A stretch of 44,966 nt of DNA from Methanoculleus sediminis (GTDB lineage Archaea > Halobacteriota > Methanomicrobia > Methanomicrobiales > Methanoculleaceae): contig NZ_JXOJ01000006.1 of NCBI RefSeq assembly GCF_001017125.1, positions 92,633-137,598 of the forward strand, in the 5' to 3' direction. This document shows, piece by piece, positions 7,997 to 16,623 of the stretch (the first letter of the stretch is position 1; each line of letters opens with the position of its first letter). The notes below the pieces were generated by a model. The model did not search any database, was not told the origin of the DNA, and worked only from the letters and a program-made list of their open reading frames with translations. A program made the position numbers and the translations under genes.

Positions 7997-9031
7997 TTAC
8001 CCCCCGTAGAAGATGCTCGCGATCTTGTAGAGGTCCATATCCACCGTCTTGAGGTTCGCCACCGCCTCCTCGAGCGGGACCGCGACGATATCGTCCCCCC
8101 GGAGCGCGACCATCTTCCCGAAGTCCTCATCCCTGATGAGGTCCGCCGCCGCCACCCCGAACCGGGTCGCGAGCACCCGGTCGTGCGCCGTCGGCGAGCC
8201 GCCGCGCTGGATGTGCCCGAGCACCGTCACCCGCACCTCCATGTCGAGCCGTTTTTCGAGTTCGTCGCGCAGGAAGTTCCCGACGCCGCCGAGGGTGACG
8301 TGGCCGAACTCATCCGTCCGTGCGGACTGCGCGATCGCCTCCGCCATCCCCTTCGGCTGGGCGCCCTCGGCGACCACGACGATGCTGAACTTCTTTCCCC
8401 GCTCGTAGCGCGCCCGGAGGTGGTGGGTGACCTCGTCGAGGTCGAACGGGATCTCGGGGATGAGGATCTCGTCGGCTCCCCCCGCGATTCCGGCCACGGT
8501 CGCGATCCATCCGGCGTGCCGGCCCATCACCTCCACGACCATGACGCGATGGTGCGACTCCGCCGTGGTGTGAAGGCGGTCGATCGCCTCCGTGACGATA
8601 GAGACGGCGGTGTCGAACCCGAAGGTGTAGTCGGTCGCGCCGACGTCGTTGTCGATGGTCTTCGGGACCCCGACGACCGGGATGCCCATCTTCGAGAGTT
8701 TGTTCGCGACGCCGAGGGTATCCTCGCCGCCGATGGCGACGATCGCGTCGATCCCGAACTTCCTGATGTTGTCGCGCAGCCGCTGAACGTCAGCCTCGTT
8801 CTTGAAGGGGTTCGTCCGCGACGTCCCGAGGATCGTCCCGCCCTTCGGGAGGATACCCGTCACCGAGTAGTCGGTGAGCGGCTCGACGTTCCCGGCGACC
8901 AGCCCGAGCCATCCGTCCCGGATCCCGATCGCGTCGAACCCGTGCTTCGCCCCCGTCCGCACGACCGCCCGGATCACCGCGTTCAGGCCCGGGCAGTCTC
9001 CTCCTCCCGTCAGTATGCCGACCGTCGTCAT
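7997..9031 (-). CDS. 6-phosphofructokinase, predicted PPi-dependent
   Basis: A 344-residue PfkA-superfamily enzyme that phosphorylates fructose 6-phosphate at C1. N-terminal GILTGGGDCPGLNAVIR is the phosphoryl-donor loop. Numbering happens to match E. coli PfkA: GGED at 101-104 and PKTIDND at 123-129 with catalytic Asp127. In ATP enzymes positions 104 and 124 are Gly; here they are Asp104 and Lys124, the pair known from pyrophosphate-dependent enzymes. So PPi, not ATP, is the likely donor, and the reaction would be reversible. VEVMGRHAGWIA is the sugar-phosphate site. The ATG at 9031 lies four bases after the aldolase stop, with GTGAGG before it. It forms an operon with that aldolase. Many archaea instead use ADP-dependent kinases of a different fold. 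Confidence 0.9.
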   Translation of the reverse strand: MTTVGILTGGGDCPGLNAVIRAVVRTGAKHGFDAIGIRDGWLGLVAGNVEPLTDYSVTGILPKGGTILGTSRTNPFKNEADVQRLRDNIRKFGIDAIVAIGGEDTLGVANKLSKMGIPVVGVPKTIDNDVGATDYTFGFDTAVSIVTEAIDRLHTTAESHHRVMVVEVMGRHAGWIATVAGIAGGADEILIPEIPFDLDEVTHHLRARYERGKKFSIVVVAEGAQPKGMAEAIAQSARTDEFGHVTLGGVGNFLRDELEKRLDMEVRVTVLGHIQRGGSPTAHDRVLATRFGVAAADLIRDEDFGKMVALRGDDIVAVPLEEAVANLKTVDMDLYKIASIFYGG

Positions 9032-9035
9032 GCCC

Positions 9036-9956
9036 TCACTTACCTCCCTCGTAGATCCCGACCGCCTCGGCGACGCCCGCATCGTCGAGGGTGATCGCCG
9101 ATATCGCGTTGCAGAACCGGACGGCCTCGTCGAGCGGCCGCTGGTGGATGTTCCTGCCGGTCGCGTTCCCGACCGTGCCGCCGACGTGGATCTGGTCGTG
9201 GAGCTGCTGCAGGAACTCCGGCGCGTCGGCATGCGAGCCGCCCGCACAGACAACCCCCGTCCTGCCGCCGGCCGCCGCCGCCTCCCGGAGCAGCGCGGCG
9301 TCCATCGTGCCACCCGCCTTCGGCGGGTTCACCTTCACAAAATCGCTCCCGAGGGTCGCCGCGACGCCCGCCGCGCCCGCGATCAGGTGCGGATCACGCT
9401 CGTCCTTGACGGCCTTGCCCCGGGGGTACATCCAGAGCACGGTGGTGAGCCCGTTTGCGTGCGCGTTGTTGACGATCTGCGCCGCCTGGAAGAGCATCAT
9501 CGGTTCGTACTCGCTCCCGAGGTAGATCGTGTAGCCGACACCGAGGATTGCAAGCCCCGTGCGGTCGCGGAGGTCGACGACCTGCCGGACGAGATGGAGT
9601 TCCGAGCTGAGCGGATCGCGCTGGGTGGTTCCGACCAGGTTGGTCTTGGAGTTGAGCTTGACGAGGTAGGGCACGTCCCGGTAATCCTCGCCGTAGCGGG
9701 CGATCATCCCGAGTTGCGTCGCAAAAACCCCGATCCTCGCCCGGCTTGCGATCCGGAAGAGGTGTTCGGGATCGGCGTCGTCGGGATGGATGCCTTCGCC
9801 GTAGAAATCGTCGTTGAGGTGCTCGACCTTCTGGTCCCCGGCAAAGAGCATCAGCCTCCCGGTGCCGTGCGTGATTGTCCGGTAGTTCTCCCGGTACCTC
9901 TCCTGCTCCTCGGAGGGCACATCGAGAGGGATCCTGATATCGGGTGCAGGTGGCAT
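9036..9956 (-). CDS. class I fructose-bisphosphate aldolase, DhnA/archaeal type
   Basis: A 306-residue TIM-barrel aldolase of the DhnA/FbaB group (COG1830). It interconverts fructose 1,6-bisphosphate with the two triose phosphates through a Schiff base. The likely Schiff-base lysine is Lys208 in SDFVKVNPP. LWMYPRGK (about 174-181) and CAGGSHADAPEF are the family's phosphate and substrate segments, and VGGTVGNATGRNIHQRP near the C-terminus forms the second phosphate site. A related family makes 6-deoxy-5-ketofructose-derived shikimate precursors, but pairing with phosphofructokinase four bases downstream favours sugar-phosphate metabolism. GAGGGGG directly precedes the ATG, and TTAAGTATG at about 9979-9988 (minus strand) is a weak promoter candidate. 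Confidence 0.85.
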   Translation of the reverse strand: MPPAPDIRIPLDVPSEEQERYRENYRTITHGTGRLMLFAGDQKVEHLNDDFYGEGIHPDDADPEHLFRIASRARIGVFATQLGMIARYGEDYRDVPYLVKLNSKTNLVGTTQRDPLSSELHLVRQVVDLRDRTGLAILGVGYTIYLGSEYEPMMLFQAAQIVNNAHANGLTTVLWMYPRGKAVKDERDPHLIAGAAGVAATLGSDFVKVNPPKAGGTMDAALLREAAAAGGRTGVVCAGGSHADAPEFLQQLHDQIHVGGTVGNATGRNIHQRPLDEAVRFCNAISAITLDDAGVAEAVGIYEGGK

Positions 9957-10209
9957 ACCCCCTCTTCCCCCTCCCCCACATACTTAAGTGTTGCTGGAGC
10001 CCGCTGGAGCGTGGCGTGGAGGGTGTTTGCAGCGGATACGGTCGAATCCGCCTCCGGGGATAATAACATCCCGCTGCTGCGAGCGGTCGTCCTGCTCAAC
10101 CGGGGCGGATTTGACAACGTTTATTTTGCTCTCCGTCAGATTCATGCATAGAGTACCCGGCGCCGTTCTTGCAGGAGACAGTGCCGTGCAGTGATTCAGG
10201 GATAGCCAA

Positions 10210-10887
10210 ATGGACATTTTGCCGATTCTCATCGACTGGTTACCGTATCTCCTTTCAGGCATCGCCTCTACCCTCGGCCTTGTCCTCGCCGCTCTCGGCC
10301 TCGGAGTCCTTCTCGGACTCCCCATGGCGCTCGGCCAGGTCTACGGGGCGCGGCCGGTCCGGTGGGTCGTCGGGATCTACGTCTGGTTCTTCAGGGGCCT
10401 CCCCATCCTCGTCCTGCTCTTCCTCTTCTGGTTCGGCATATTCCCCGCGCTCGGGCTCGGTGAACTCTCGGCGTTCATCGTCGGGGCGGTCGTGCTGGGC
10501 CTCCGGGGGGCGGCATACCAGTCCCAGATCTTCCGGGGAGCCATCCAGTCGGTCGGTGAAGGACAGATGATCGCGGCGCGGTCCCTCGGGATGAGCAGGC
10601 TCACCGCCATCCGCTCCGTTATCCTCCCCCAGGCGATGCGCATAGCGCTCCCGGGCTGGTCGAACGAGTATCCCAACATCCTGACCGATTCGGCGGTCTG
10701 CTACGCGATCGGGGTCGTGGAGCTGCTCACCATTACGTCGCGGATGGTCACGCAGACCCACATAACGATGCCGATCTACCTCGCTGCGGCGGGGATCTTC
10801 ATCGTCCTGAACTACGGGGGGCTCAAACTCCTGCACAGGCTGGAGAAGAGGATAGCAATCCCGGGATTCGGAACCGGAGCGATGTAG
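10210..10887 (+). CDS. amino-acid ABC transporter permease (first)
   Basis: A 225-residue integral membrane protein of the HisM/GlnP type with about five helices. It contains the conserved cytoplasmic EAA-like loop that contacts the ATPase (GEGQMIAARSLGMSRLTAIRSVILPQAMRIALPG, about residues 116-149). The N-terminal GIASTLGLVLAALGLGVLLG helix and the YVWFFRGLPILVLLF segment are typical of the polar amino-acid group. It is the first gene of a three-gene operon with the ATPase (3-base gap) and a second permease, which would form a heterodimeric channel. The likely binding protein is encoded at 6010-6804. CAGGGAT before the ATG is a weak ribosome site, and TTTATTTT near 10120 may be the promoter. 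Confidence 0.9.
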   Translation: MDILPILIDWLPYLLSGIASTLGLVLAALGLGVLLGLPMALGQVYGARPVRWVVGIYVWFFRGLPILVLLFLFWFGIFPALGLGELSAFIVGAVVLGLRGAAYQSQIFRGAIQSVGEGQMIAARSLGMSRLTAIRSVILPQAMRIALPGWSNEYPNILTDSAVCYAIGVVELLTITSRMVTQTHITMPIYLAAAGIFIVLNYGGLKLLHRLEKRIAIPGFGTGAM

Positions 10888-10890
10888 AGC

Positions 10891-11646
10891 ATGAACAACA
10901 ACGACATTGTGTTGAGAGTCGAGGACATACACAAGTCCTTCGGGGATAACGAGGTGCTGCGCGGGGTATCGTTCGACGTTCGCCGCGGCGAGACGAAGGT
11001 CTTCATCGGTCCCTCGGGGACGGGGAAGAGCACGCTTCTCCGGTGCATCAACCAGCTGACGCCGCCCGACCGCGGAAGGGTCTGGCTCGACGGGGAGGAG
11101 GTCACGAACTCGGGGGCGCGGATCAACTACTTCCGGCAGAAGATCGGGATGGTCTTCCAGAACTTCTTCCTCTTCGACCACCTCACCGCCGTCAAAAACG
11201 TCGAACTGGCGCTCCTGAAGGTCAGGGGCATGGGGAAGGCGGAGGCACGCGAGAAGGCCCTCACCGAACTCCGGCAGGTGGGGATGGAGGATTGGGCCGA
11301 CCACTACCCGGCGGAACTCTCCGGCGGCCAGGCCCAGCGGGTATCCATCGCCAGGGCGCTTGCCATGGACCCGGACGTCATCCTCTTCGACGAACCGACC
11401 TCCGCGCTTGATCCCGAACTGACGAGGGAGGTGCTCGAGGTCATGAAGAAACTGGCCCGCAACGGGATGACGATGCTCGTCGTCACCCACGAGATGGGGT
11501 TTGCCTGTTCGGTTGCAAACGAGGTCCTCTTCATGGAAAACGGCGTGGTTGCCGAGCAGGGGTCGCCGGACCTGCTCCTGCATGACCCGCGGTTCACCCG
11601 GATGAAGGACTTCATCGGCCGGATCGATTCCCGGATGGATGACTGA
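10891..11646 (+). CDS. amino-acid ABC transporter ATP-binding protein
   Basis: A 251-residue GlnQ/HisP-type ATPase that powers uptake through the two flanking permeases. Walker A is GPSGTGKST (residues 40-48), the Q-loop lies in [14 protein letters not shown], the signature is [15 protein letters not shown], Walker B is [14 protein letters not shown], and the H-loop His is in VVTHEMGF. Length is typical for the family. It starts three bases after the first permease and is followed after eight bases by the second, so the three genes are one transcript. The gene order permease-ATPase-permease and the ATPase subtype point to a polar amino acid. The exact substrate is unknown. Confidence 0.93.
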   Translation: MNNNDIVLRVEDIHKSFGDNEVLRGVSFDVRRGETKVFIGPSGTGKSTLLRCINQLTPPDRGRVWLDGEEVTNSGARINYFRQKIGMVFQNFFLFDHLTAVKNVELALLKVRGMGKAEAREKALTELRQVGMEDWADHYPAELSGGQAQRVSIARALAMDPDVILFDEPTSALDPELTREVLEVMKKLARNGMTMLVVTHEMGFACSVANEVLFMENGVVAEQGSPDLLLHDPRFTRMKDFIGRIDSRMDD

Positions 11647-11654
11647 GGAGCGGC

Positions 11655-12341
11655 ATGGATCAGGCAGTATTCTTCTTTGAGATTCTCCTCCCGGCGCTGA
11701 TGCAGGGCCTGGTCGTGACATTGCAGCTGATCGCGTGCTCCGCCCCGTTCGGTCTCGCGCTCGGGGTCGCCGTCGCGGTGGGGAGGCAGTACGGCAACCC
11801 CGTCGTATCCTGGCTCTGCAAGACGTATGTCTTTCTCATCAAGGGTACGCCGCTCCTCCTCCTCCTCTTCATCCTCTACTTCGGGCTCCCGTCGATCGGG
11901 ATCACCTTCACCGCGTTCGTGGCGTCGGTGGTCGGGTTTATCCTCTGCAACGGGGCGTATAACGCCGAGTACATCCGGGGCGCCCTCATATCGATCAAGG
12001 AAGGCCAGATGGTTGCCGCCCAGGCGCTCGGGATGACCCGATGGCAGGCGATCAGAAACGTCATCCTGCCGCAGGCGCTCCGCCGGGCGATACCGGGGCT
12101 CTCGAACGAGTTTATCTACCTGATCAAGTACTCGTCGCTTGCCTACATGATCACGGTGATCGAACTCTCCGGGGCGGGAAAACTGGTGGCGACGAAGTAC
12201 TTCACCTACACGGAGTCGTTTGCGGCCGTCGGCATCGTCTACCTCGTGCTGGTCTCGATCACGACCATCGCCGTCACCATTCTTGAAAAGAGAGTGGCCG
12301 TTCCCGGGACGGTCAGGGCGACCCCCTCGGCCCAGTTGTAA
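11655..12341 (+). CDS. amino-acid ABC transporter permease (second)
   Basis: A 228-residue paralogue of the permease at 10210. It has the same layout: a first helix LMQGLVVTLQLIACSAPFGLALG, the IKGTPLLLLLFILYFGLP segment, and the ATPase-contact loop IKEGQMVAAQALGMTRWQAIRNVILPQALRRAIPG. Together the two would make a heterodimeric channel of the HisQM type. GGAG lies seven bases before the ATG. The stop codon is followed at once by six T (12343-12348), which ends the operon. Confidence 0.9.
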   Translation: MDQAVFFFEILLPALMQGLVVTLQLIACSAPFGLALGVAVAVGRQYGNPVVSWLCKTYVFLIKGTPLLLLLFILYFGLPSIGITFTAFVASVVGFILCNGAYNAEYIRGALISIKEGQMVAAQALGMTRWQAIRNVILPQALRRAIPGLSNEFIYLIKYSSLAYMITVIELSGAGKLVATKYFTYTESFAAVGIVYLVLVSITTIAVTILEKRVAVPGTVRATPSAQL

Positions 12342-12350
12342 CTTTTTTCC
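12339..12350 (+). terminator. T6 terminator of the amino-acid transporter operon
   Basis: A T6 tract (12343-12348) sits immediately after the TAA stop, a simple archaeal oligo-T terminator. Confidence 0.5.
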
Positions 12351-12482
12351 GGGACGGTTCCGGACATTCCGGTGCGGCCCGCCCCGACCTCCCGGGCGCA
12401 GGTATTATACGGCAGAACGGTATGGAACTGCAACGGAGACCCGGCAAAAGACCGGAGGCCGCTCCTCAACAGGACCCATACC

Positions 12483-14324
12483 ATGAGCATAGCAGACTGC
12501 TGCAGGCGAACCGTCGCCTTCACCCGGGATATCATGCGCCAGCCGGCGACGGCGAGGAGCGATCTCGGGTTCTCCGACCTCGCCTTCTTCCTCCGGTTCG
12601 CCCGGCCGATCAGGATGGTGGGCGTGCTGGCCCTCGCGGCGACCGCTCTCGTCTCGGCAGCAAAGACCGTGCTCCCGCTCAGCATCAAGTTCTTCATCGA
12701 CAACATCCTGCTCGGCGGGACGGAGGCCTCCGGCGCCGCCCTCGCAGGGGCCGGTGGACTCCTCTCGTCGCTCGACACCCTCATCGCCGCCCTCCTGGCG
12801 CTCGGGCTTTTCACCGGCGGCATGGACCTCGTCCGGAACTACTGGACGGCCCGGTTCCGGGAAGGCTATGCCTTCAATCTCCAGACCGCCCTCGTCGAGC
12901 ACGTCCTGAGTTTCCCGCTCTCGTATTTCAAGTCGCAGCAGACCGGCTACATCATGTCCCGCCTCTCCGACGACGTCCAGATCCTGCAGTACACCGTCTC
13001 CCAGTATCTCCCCCTGATCATCGCAAACGCCCTCTACGTCACCTTCACCCTCGCCGTTCTCTGCATCTTAAGCCTCAGGCTGACCCTCGTCGTCGCCGCC
13101 TTCATCCCGCTCTACCTGCTGGTCAACGCCGTCTTCATCCGGCGGATCCGCGCCGCCACCCACCGGGAGCGCGAACGGCAGGCCCACGTCTCCCGCGACA
13201 TCCAGGAGGTGATCTCCGGCATCGACACGGTAAAGACGCACGCCGCGGAGGACCGGGAGGCGCACCGGGTCTCCACGACGCTTGCAAAGGTGGTCGATGC
13301 CCGGATCAGGAACACGATGCTCTCGGCGTTCTCGGAGTACTTCAGGATCGGCACGATGTCGCTCATGCTGATCGCCGTCTTCTGGGTCGGGGGGAACGAG
13401 GTGCTCGCCGGGGGCATGACCGTCGGGGACTTCGTCGCGTTCGCGGTCTACGTCGTGACGTTCGCCCCTACCGTCAACACCTTCTTCGCCTTCCCCGTCG
13501 TCATGCAGCCGGCGGCGACGTCCGCCGCCCGCCTGGGCGAACTCTTCTCGATGCACGGGGAGCCGGCCGGCGGCGGGGTCGTGCCCGCCGCGGTGCAGGG
13601 CAGGATAGAGTTCTCCGGCGTCCGGTTCGGGTATACGGAGTCGGAGCCGGTTCTCGCGGACGCAAACCTCGTCATCCGTCCCGGCGAGGTGGTCGCCGTC
13701 GTCGGGAGAACGGGTGCCGGGAAGACGACGCTCGTGAACCTGATCCTCCGGGGGTTCTCGCCGCAGGAAGGCACGATCACCCTCGACGGCCGCGATCTCG
13801 CGGCGCTCGACCCCCGCTGGCTGCGGCGGCAGGTGTCGCTGGTCTCGCAGGATCTCTTCCTCTTCCACACCACCATCGAGGAGAACATCCGCTACAGCAG
13901 GCCCGGCGCCACCTTCGAAGAGATCGTCAATGCCGCACGGAAAGCGCAGATCCACGACGACATCACGGGGTTTCCGGACGGATACCGGACGGTCGTCGGG
14001 GAGCGCGGAACCCAGCTCTCCGTCGGTCAGCGGCAGCGGGTCGCCATTGCGAGAGCGTTCCTCAAAGACGCGCCCATCCTCATCCTCGACGAGCCCACGT
14101 CCGCGCTCGACATGCAGACCGAGGAGCAGATTCGCCGGACGCTCCGGCTCCTGGTCCGGAACCGGACGACCATCCTCGTCTCCCACCGTCCGTCGCTCCT
14201 GACGCTCGCCGACCGCGTCCTCGCGATCGAAGGCGGGCAGGTGCGGGAACAGCAGGGAACGGATCTCCCGCCGGGACCCGATACCGGGCGCATACACCGC
14301 CCCGGCCAATCCGCGGCCACCTGA
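12483..14324 (+). CDS. ABC exporter, fused membrane and ATPase domains
   Basis: About 613 residues. The N-terminal type IV exporter membrane domain (six helices, about residues 45-345) is followed by a nucleotide-binding domain with Walker A GRTGAGKTT, signature LSVGQRQRVAIARAF, Walker [13 protein letters not shown] and the H-loop SHRP. The layout matches MsbA/LmrA-type half-transporters, which homodimerise and export lipids or hydrophobic compounds; no substrate is implied by the neighbours. The frame is open further up to 12372, but the ATG at 12483 is preferred because the upstream residues look non-coding. An ATG at 12534 is an alternative. The C-terminal 30 residues are polar and low in complexity. 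Confidence 0.88.
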   Translation: MSIADCCRRTVAFTRDIMRQPATARSDLGFSDLAFFLRFARPIRMVGVLALAATALVSAAKTVLPLSIKFFIDNILLGGTEASGAALAGAGGLLSSLDTLIAALLALGLFTGGMDLVRNYWTARFREGYAFNLQTALVEHVLSFPLSYFKSQQTGYIMSRLSDDVQILQYTVSQYLPLIIANALYVTFTLAVLCILSLRLTLVVAAFIPLYLLVNAVFIRRIRAATHRERERQAHVSRDIQEVISGIDTVKTHAAEDREAHRVSTTLAKVVDARIRNTMLSAFSEYFRIGTMSLMLIAVFWVGGNEVLAGGMTVGDFVAFAVYVVTFAPTVNTFFAFPVVMQPAATSAARLGELFSMHGEPAGGGVVPAAVQGRIEFSGVRFGYTESEPVLADANLVIRPGEVVAVVGRTGAGKTTLVNLILRGFSPQEGTITLDGRDLAALDPRWLRRQVSLVSQDLFLFHTTIEENIRYSRPGATFEEIVNAARKAQIHDDITGFPDGYRTVVGERGTQLSVGQRQRVAIARAFLKDAPILILDEPTSALDMQTEEQIRRTLRLLVRNRTTILVSHRPSLLTLADRVLAIEGGQVREQQGTDLPPGPDTGRIHRPGQSAAT

Positions 14325-14343
14325 TTCACCGGGCCAGAGGATT

Positions 14344-15084
14344 ATGGGATACGGCGACACACCCTATGGCATGGAGCATAAGGCAGGATGCCTGATCTGC
14401 GGCAGGGATCTCGTATACGGCGAGGAGCCCCGCGACCTTGCGTGCGCCGTCTGCGGGGAGGTCATGGGTACTGCGGTCGCCTGCGAAGCCGGGCACTTCG
14501 TCTGCGACCGGTGCCACGGCCTGGAGGCGCTCGACCTCATCGAACAGTTCTGCATCGCAACGGATCTCGAGGACCCGCTTGCCATCGCCTGTATCCTGAT
14601 GCGGTATCCGGCGGTCAGGATGCACGGGCCGGAGCACCATTTTCTCGTGCCCGCATCCCTCATCGCCGCCTACTGCAACCACCAGGGGGAGCCGGGGCGA
14701 AAAGGGGAACTGCTTGAGCGGGCCCGCACGAGGGCCGGCATGGTTCCGGGCGGGGCCTGCGGAACTCACGGCACCTGCGGGGCGGCGGTCGGCACCGGCA
14801 TCTTCGTGAGTCTGATCACCGGGTCAACGCCCTTAAAAAAGCAGGAATGGTCGCTTGCAAACCAGATGACCGCACGGAGCCTGATGACAATAGCCCGGCA
14901 CGGCGGCCCCCGGTGCTGCAAACGCGACTCGTGGCTTGCCATCCGCACCGCGATCACGTTTCTTGCCGAGCGGTTCGGAGTAGACCTCCCGGTAGAGGAG
15001 ACGGTACGGTGCGAATTCAGCGATATCAACCGCGAATGCCTGCGGGAGGAGTGCCCCTTCCACGCGGGCTACCCGACGGGGTGA
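14344..15084 (+). CDS. DUF5714 family cysteine-rich protein
   Basis: A 246-residue soluble protein. The N-terminal third has three CxxC pairs (CLICG about residue 16, CAVCG about 37, CDRCHG about 57) in a zinc-ribbon or metal-site arrangement. The middle holds GGACGTHGTCGAAVGTGIF, and the C-terminal part has GGPRCCKRDSW and CREECPFHAG. I recognise this as the DUF5714 family, found in methanogens and some anaerobic bacteria, sometimes near or fused to methyltransferases or radical-SAM enzymes. Its reaction is not known. The many conserved cysteines suggest a metal or iron-sulfur centre. It follows the exporter gene after 19 bases and may share its transcript. Its 3' end overlaps an opposite-strand small gene by 16 bases. 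Confidence 0.75.
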   Translation: MGYGDTPYGMEHKAGCLICGRDLVYGEEPRDLACAVCGEVMGTAVACEAGHFVCDRCHGLEALDLIEQFCIATDLEDPLAIACILMRYPAVRMHGPEHHFLVPASLIAAYCNHQGEPGRKGELLERARTRAGMVPGGACGTHGTCGAAVGTGIFVSLITGSTPLKKQEWSLANQMTARSLMTIARHGGPRCCKRDSWLAIRTAITFLAERFGVDLPVEETVRCEFSDINRECLREECPFHAGYPTG

Positions 15085-15260
15085 CCCGCAACCCGGAGAA
15101 CGGTTACGATGATAAGGTAGCCGGCAACGGTTCCGGCAAGCGTCGCGGCGACTGCGATCAGGCCGTCGCCCCAGTGCATGCGGCTCCACCACCCCGCCGC
15201 GCTGCCGATGAGGAACGAGGCGAAGATGATGAGGATCTCCTGCCGATCAAGCGTTGCCAT
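15069..15260 (-). CDS. small two-helix membrane protein
   Basis: A 63-residue protein with two hydrophobic helices (about residues 9-24, IIFASFLIGSAAGWW, and about 33-56, GLIAVAATLAGTVAGYLIIVTVL) joined by a short polar loop. No family is recognised. It is likely real because it fills the only space between neighbours and has good codon use. It overlaps the DUF5714 gene tail to tail by 16 bases. It diverges from the DUF457 gene, with 90 bases between the start codons. Confidence 0.55.
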   Translation of the reverse strand: MATLDRQEILIIFASFLIGSAAGWWSRMHWGDGLIAVAATLAGTVAGYLIIVTVLRVAGHPVG

Positions 15261-15350
15261 AACCCGGAGAGTTATCGTCGCTCTCCGGCCATATCGTTTG
15301 CCCCACCCCGAACAGCAGGAATATAACCACCGGCATCGTCTTCATGAAAA

Positions 15351-16036
15351 GTGTTCGTCGCCTGCCACCTCTTCCTCGGCCTCATCCTGGGCCTCGCGAT
15401 CGCCGGACGCCTGGACGACCGGCGTCTCATCGGCTTCTGTGCTCTCGGGGCAGTTCTCCCCGACCTCATCGATAAACCGGTCGGCCACATTCTTCTTGCA
15501 GGCACCCTCAATTCCGGGCGAATATTCGGGCACGGGCTGCTCTTTCTCGCGCTCCTCGCGGTTGCGGGCATCGTCCTGTACCGGAGACGGGAATCTTTCG
15601 CCCTCCTCGCCGTCGCCGCCGGCGCACTCTCCCACCGGTCCTCGACGCGATGTGGGCGATGCCCGTCACCTGGTACTTCCCGCTCCTCGGCCCGTACGAG
15701 GCTTACGAGTACACCGGCTACTTCGGCGGCGCCGTCATGGCGGAAGTGTCGTCGCTCTCCGAATGGATATTTCTCGCGGCATCGACCGGGATCGCCCTCG
15801 CCGCCTGCAGGGGCTTTTGTTCCGGCACTTCCAGGATCGCCGCGGCGCTCGTCCGCATCTCCGTCCCGCTCCTCGGAGTCCTTGCCCTCGTCTCCTTCCT
15901 CGCCTGGGCGGCCTGCATCCCGGAGAGCATCCTGATGGCCGGGGCAGGCCCGGAAGATTACCTGCTGCTTGCAGTGGTGAGTGCTGTCGGGATCATCGGG
16001 GTGATGCGGCACCGGAAGATCCTGGATGCCGGGTAG
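15351..16036 (+). pseudogene. DUF457 (YdjM-like) membrane protein gene with a frameshift
   Basis: The N-terminal half (15351 to about 15635) reads VACHLFLGLILGLAIAG...VLPDLIDKPVGH, the membrane-embedded metal-dependent hydrolase fold of DUF457/YdjM, with His6, Asp41 and Asp44 as candidate metal ligands. The expected continuation LDAMWAMPVTWYFPL is found only in another frame, from about 15639 to the stop at 16034-16036. Inserting one C into the CACCGG near 15636 would restore GALSHPVLDAMWAMPV. The lesion is therefore a single-base deletion in a short C run, either a real mutation or a sequence error. The start is GTG at 15351. If intact the protein would be about 228 residues with several helices. 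Confidence 0.78.
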
Positions 16037-16041
16037 AGACG

Positions 16042-16623
16042 TCAGTCGAGACGGGTGAACGTGGTGATGCTGCCCGGCACCGTCCTCTCCACCCGGAGCA
16101 CCGGCCTCCCTGCCGGCTTGATCTCGATGGCAAACGTCCGGTACGACCTGCAATCCGACCGGTTGACCGGCGAGATGTTCAGTACGTACTGTTCGCCGGC
16201 CTCCAGAAGATGATCGGAATCGGCGTTCAACCGCTCCTGGACACTCCAGCGCCCGATTGTGGGAACGGCGTCGATGAGAGGATCGTTCTGGTAAATCGTC
16301 TCCTTGTGCGCGGGACCGATCAGGCGGACGGAGACCGTGGTGATGTCGATCGGCTCGCTGCCGGCGGCGAGACCGACCGGGACGATGATGGAATCTATCC
16401 TTCCGGGAGTGTTGCTGATGCCGTATACGCCGCCGGTCACGGTGAGGCTCGACCCGGCCTCCTGGATGCCCTGGTGAACGACGGATCGGCTCTCCTCGGA
16501 GAAGAGGATACCCGCCCCCAGGACGACGTACGCAAAGACGGCTGCAACGACGACGAATGCTATGAGCACGATCGCAGCCTCGAGTCCGGTGAACCCGGCT
16601 TCAGAAGAGTTCGACGTAGACAT
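16042..16623 (-). CDS. archaellin (FlaB type), second of a pair
   Basis: About 193 residues. It has the class III signal and hydrophobic N-terminal helix of Methanomicrobiales archaellins: a short polar leader, then AGFTGLEAAIVLIAFVVVAA, which is cleaved by the archaeal preflagellin peptidase and packs in the filament core. The rest is beta-rich and exposed, with an Asn-Arg-Ser sequon near the C-terminus (ISPVNRSDC) as a possible N-glycan site. The ATG at 16623, with GGAAAGA before it, overlaps the upstream archaellin by 23 bases, so the two are translationally coupled. Low similarity outside the helix suggests major and minor filament subunits. Confidence 0.85.
   Translation of the reverse strand: MSTSNSSEAGFTGLEAAIVLIAFVVVAAVFAYVVLGAGILFSEESRSVVHQGIQEAGSSLTVTGGVYGISNTPGRIDSIIVPVGLAAGSEPIDITTVSVRLIGPAHKETIYQNDPLIDAVPTIGRWSVQERLNADSDHLLEAGEQYVLNISPVNRSDCRSYRTFAIEIKPAGRPVLRVERTVPGSITTFTRLD

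Noticed and set aside
9032-9313. N-terminal extension of the phosphofructokinase frame into the aldolase gene
   Set aside because: Family proteins begin at TTVGILTGGG; the extension is Arg/Ser-rich and antiparallel to nothing but the aldolase reading in another frame.
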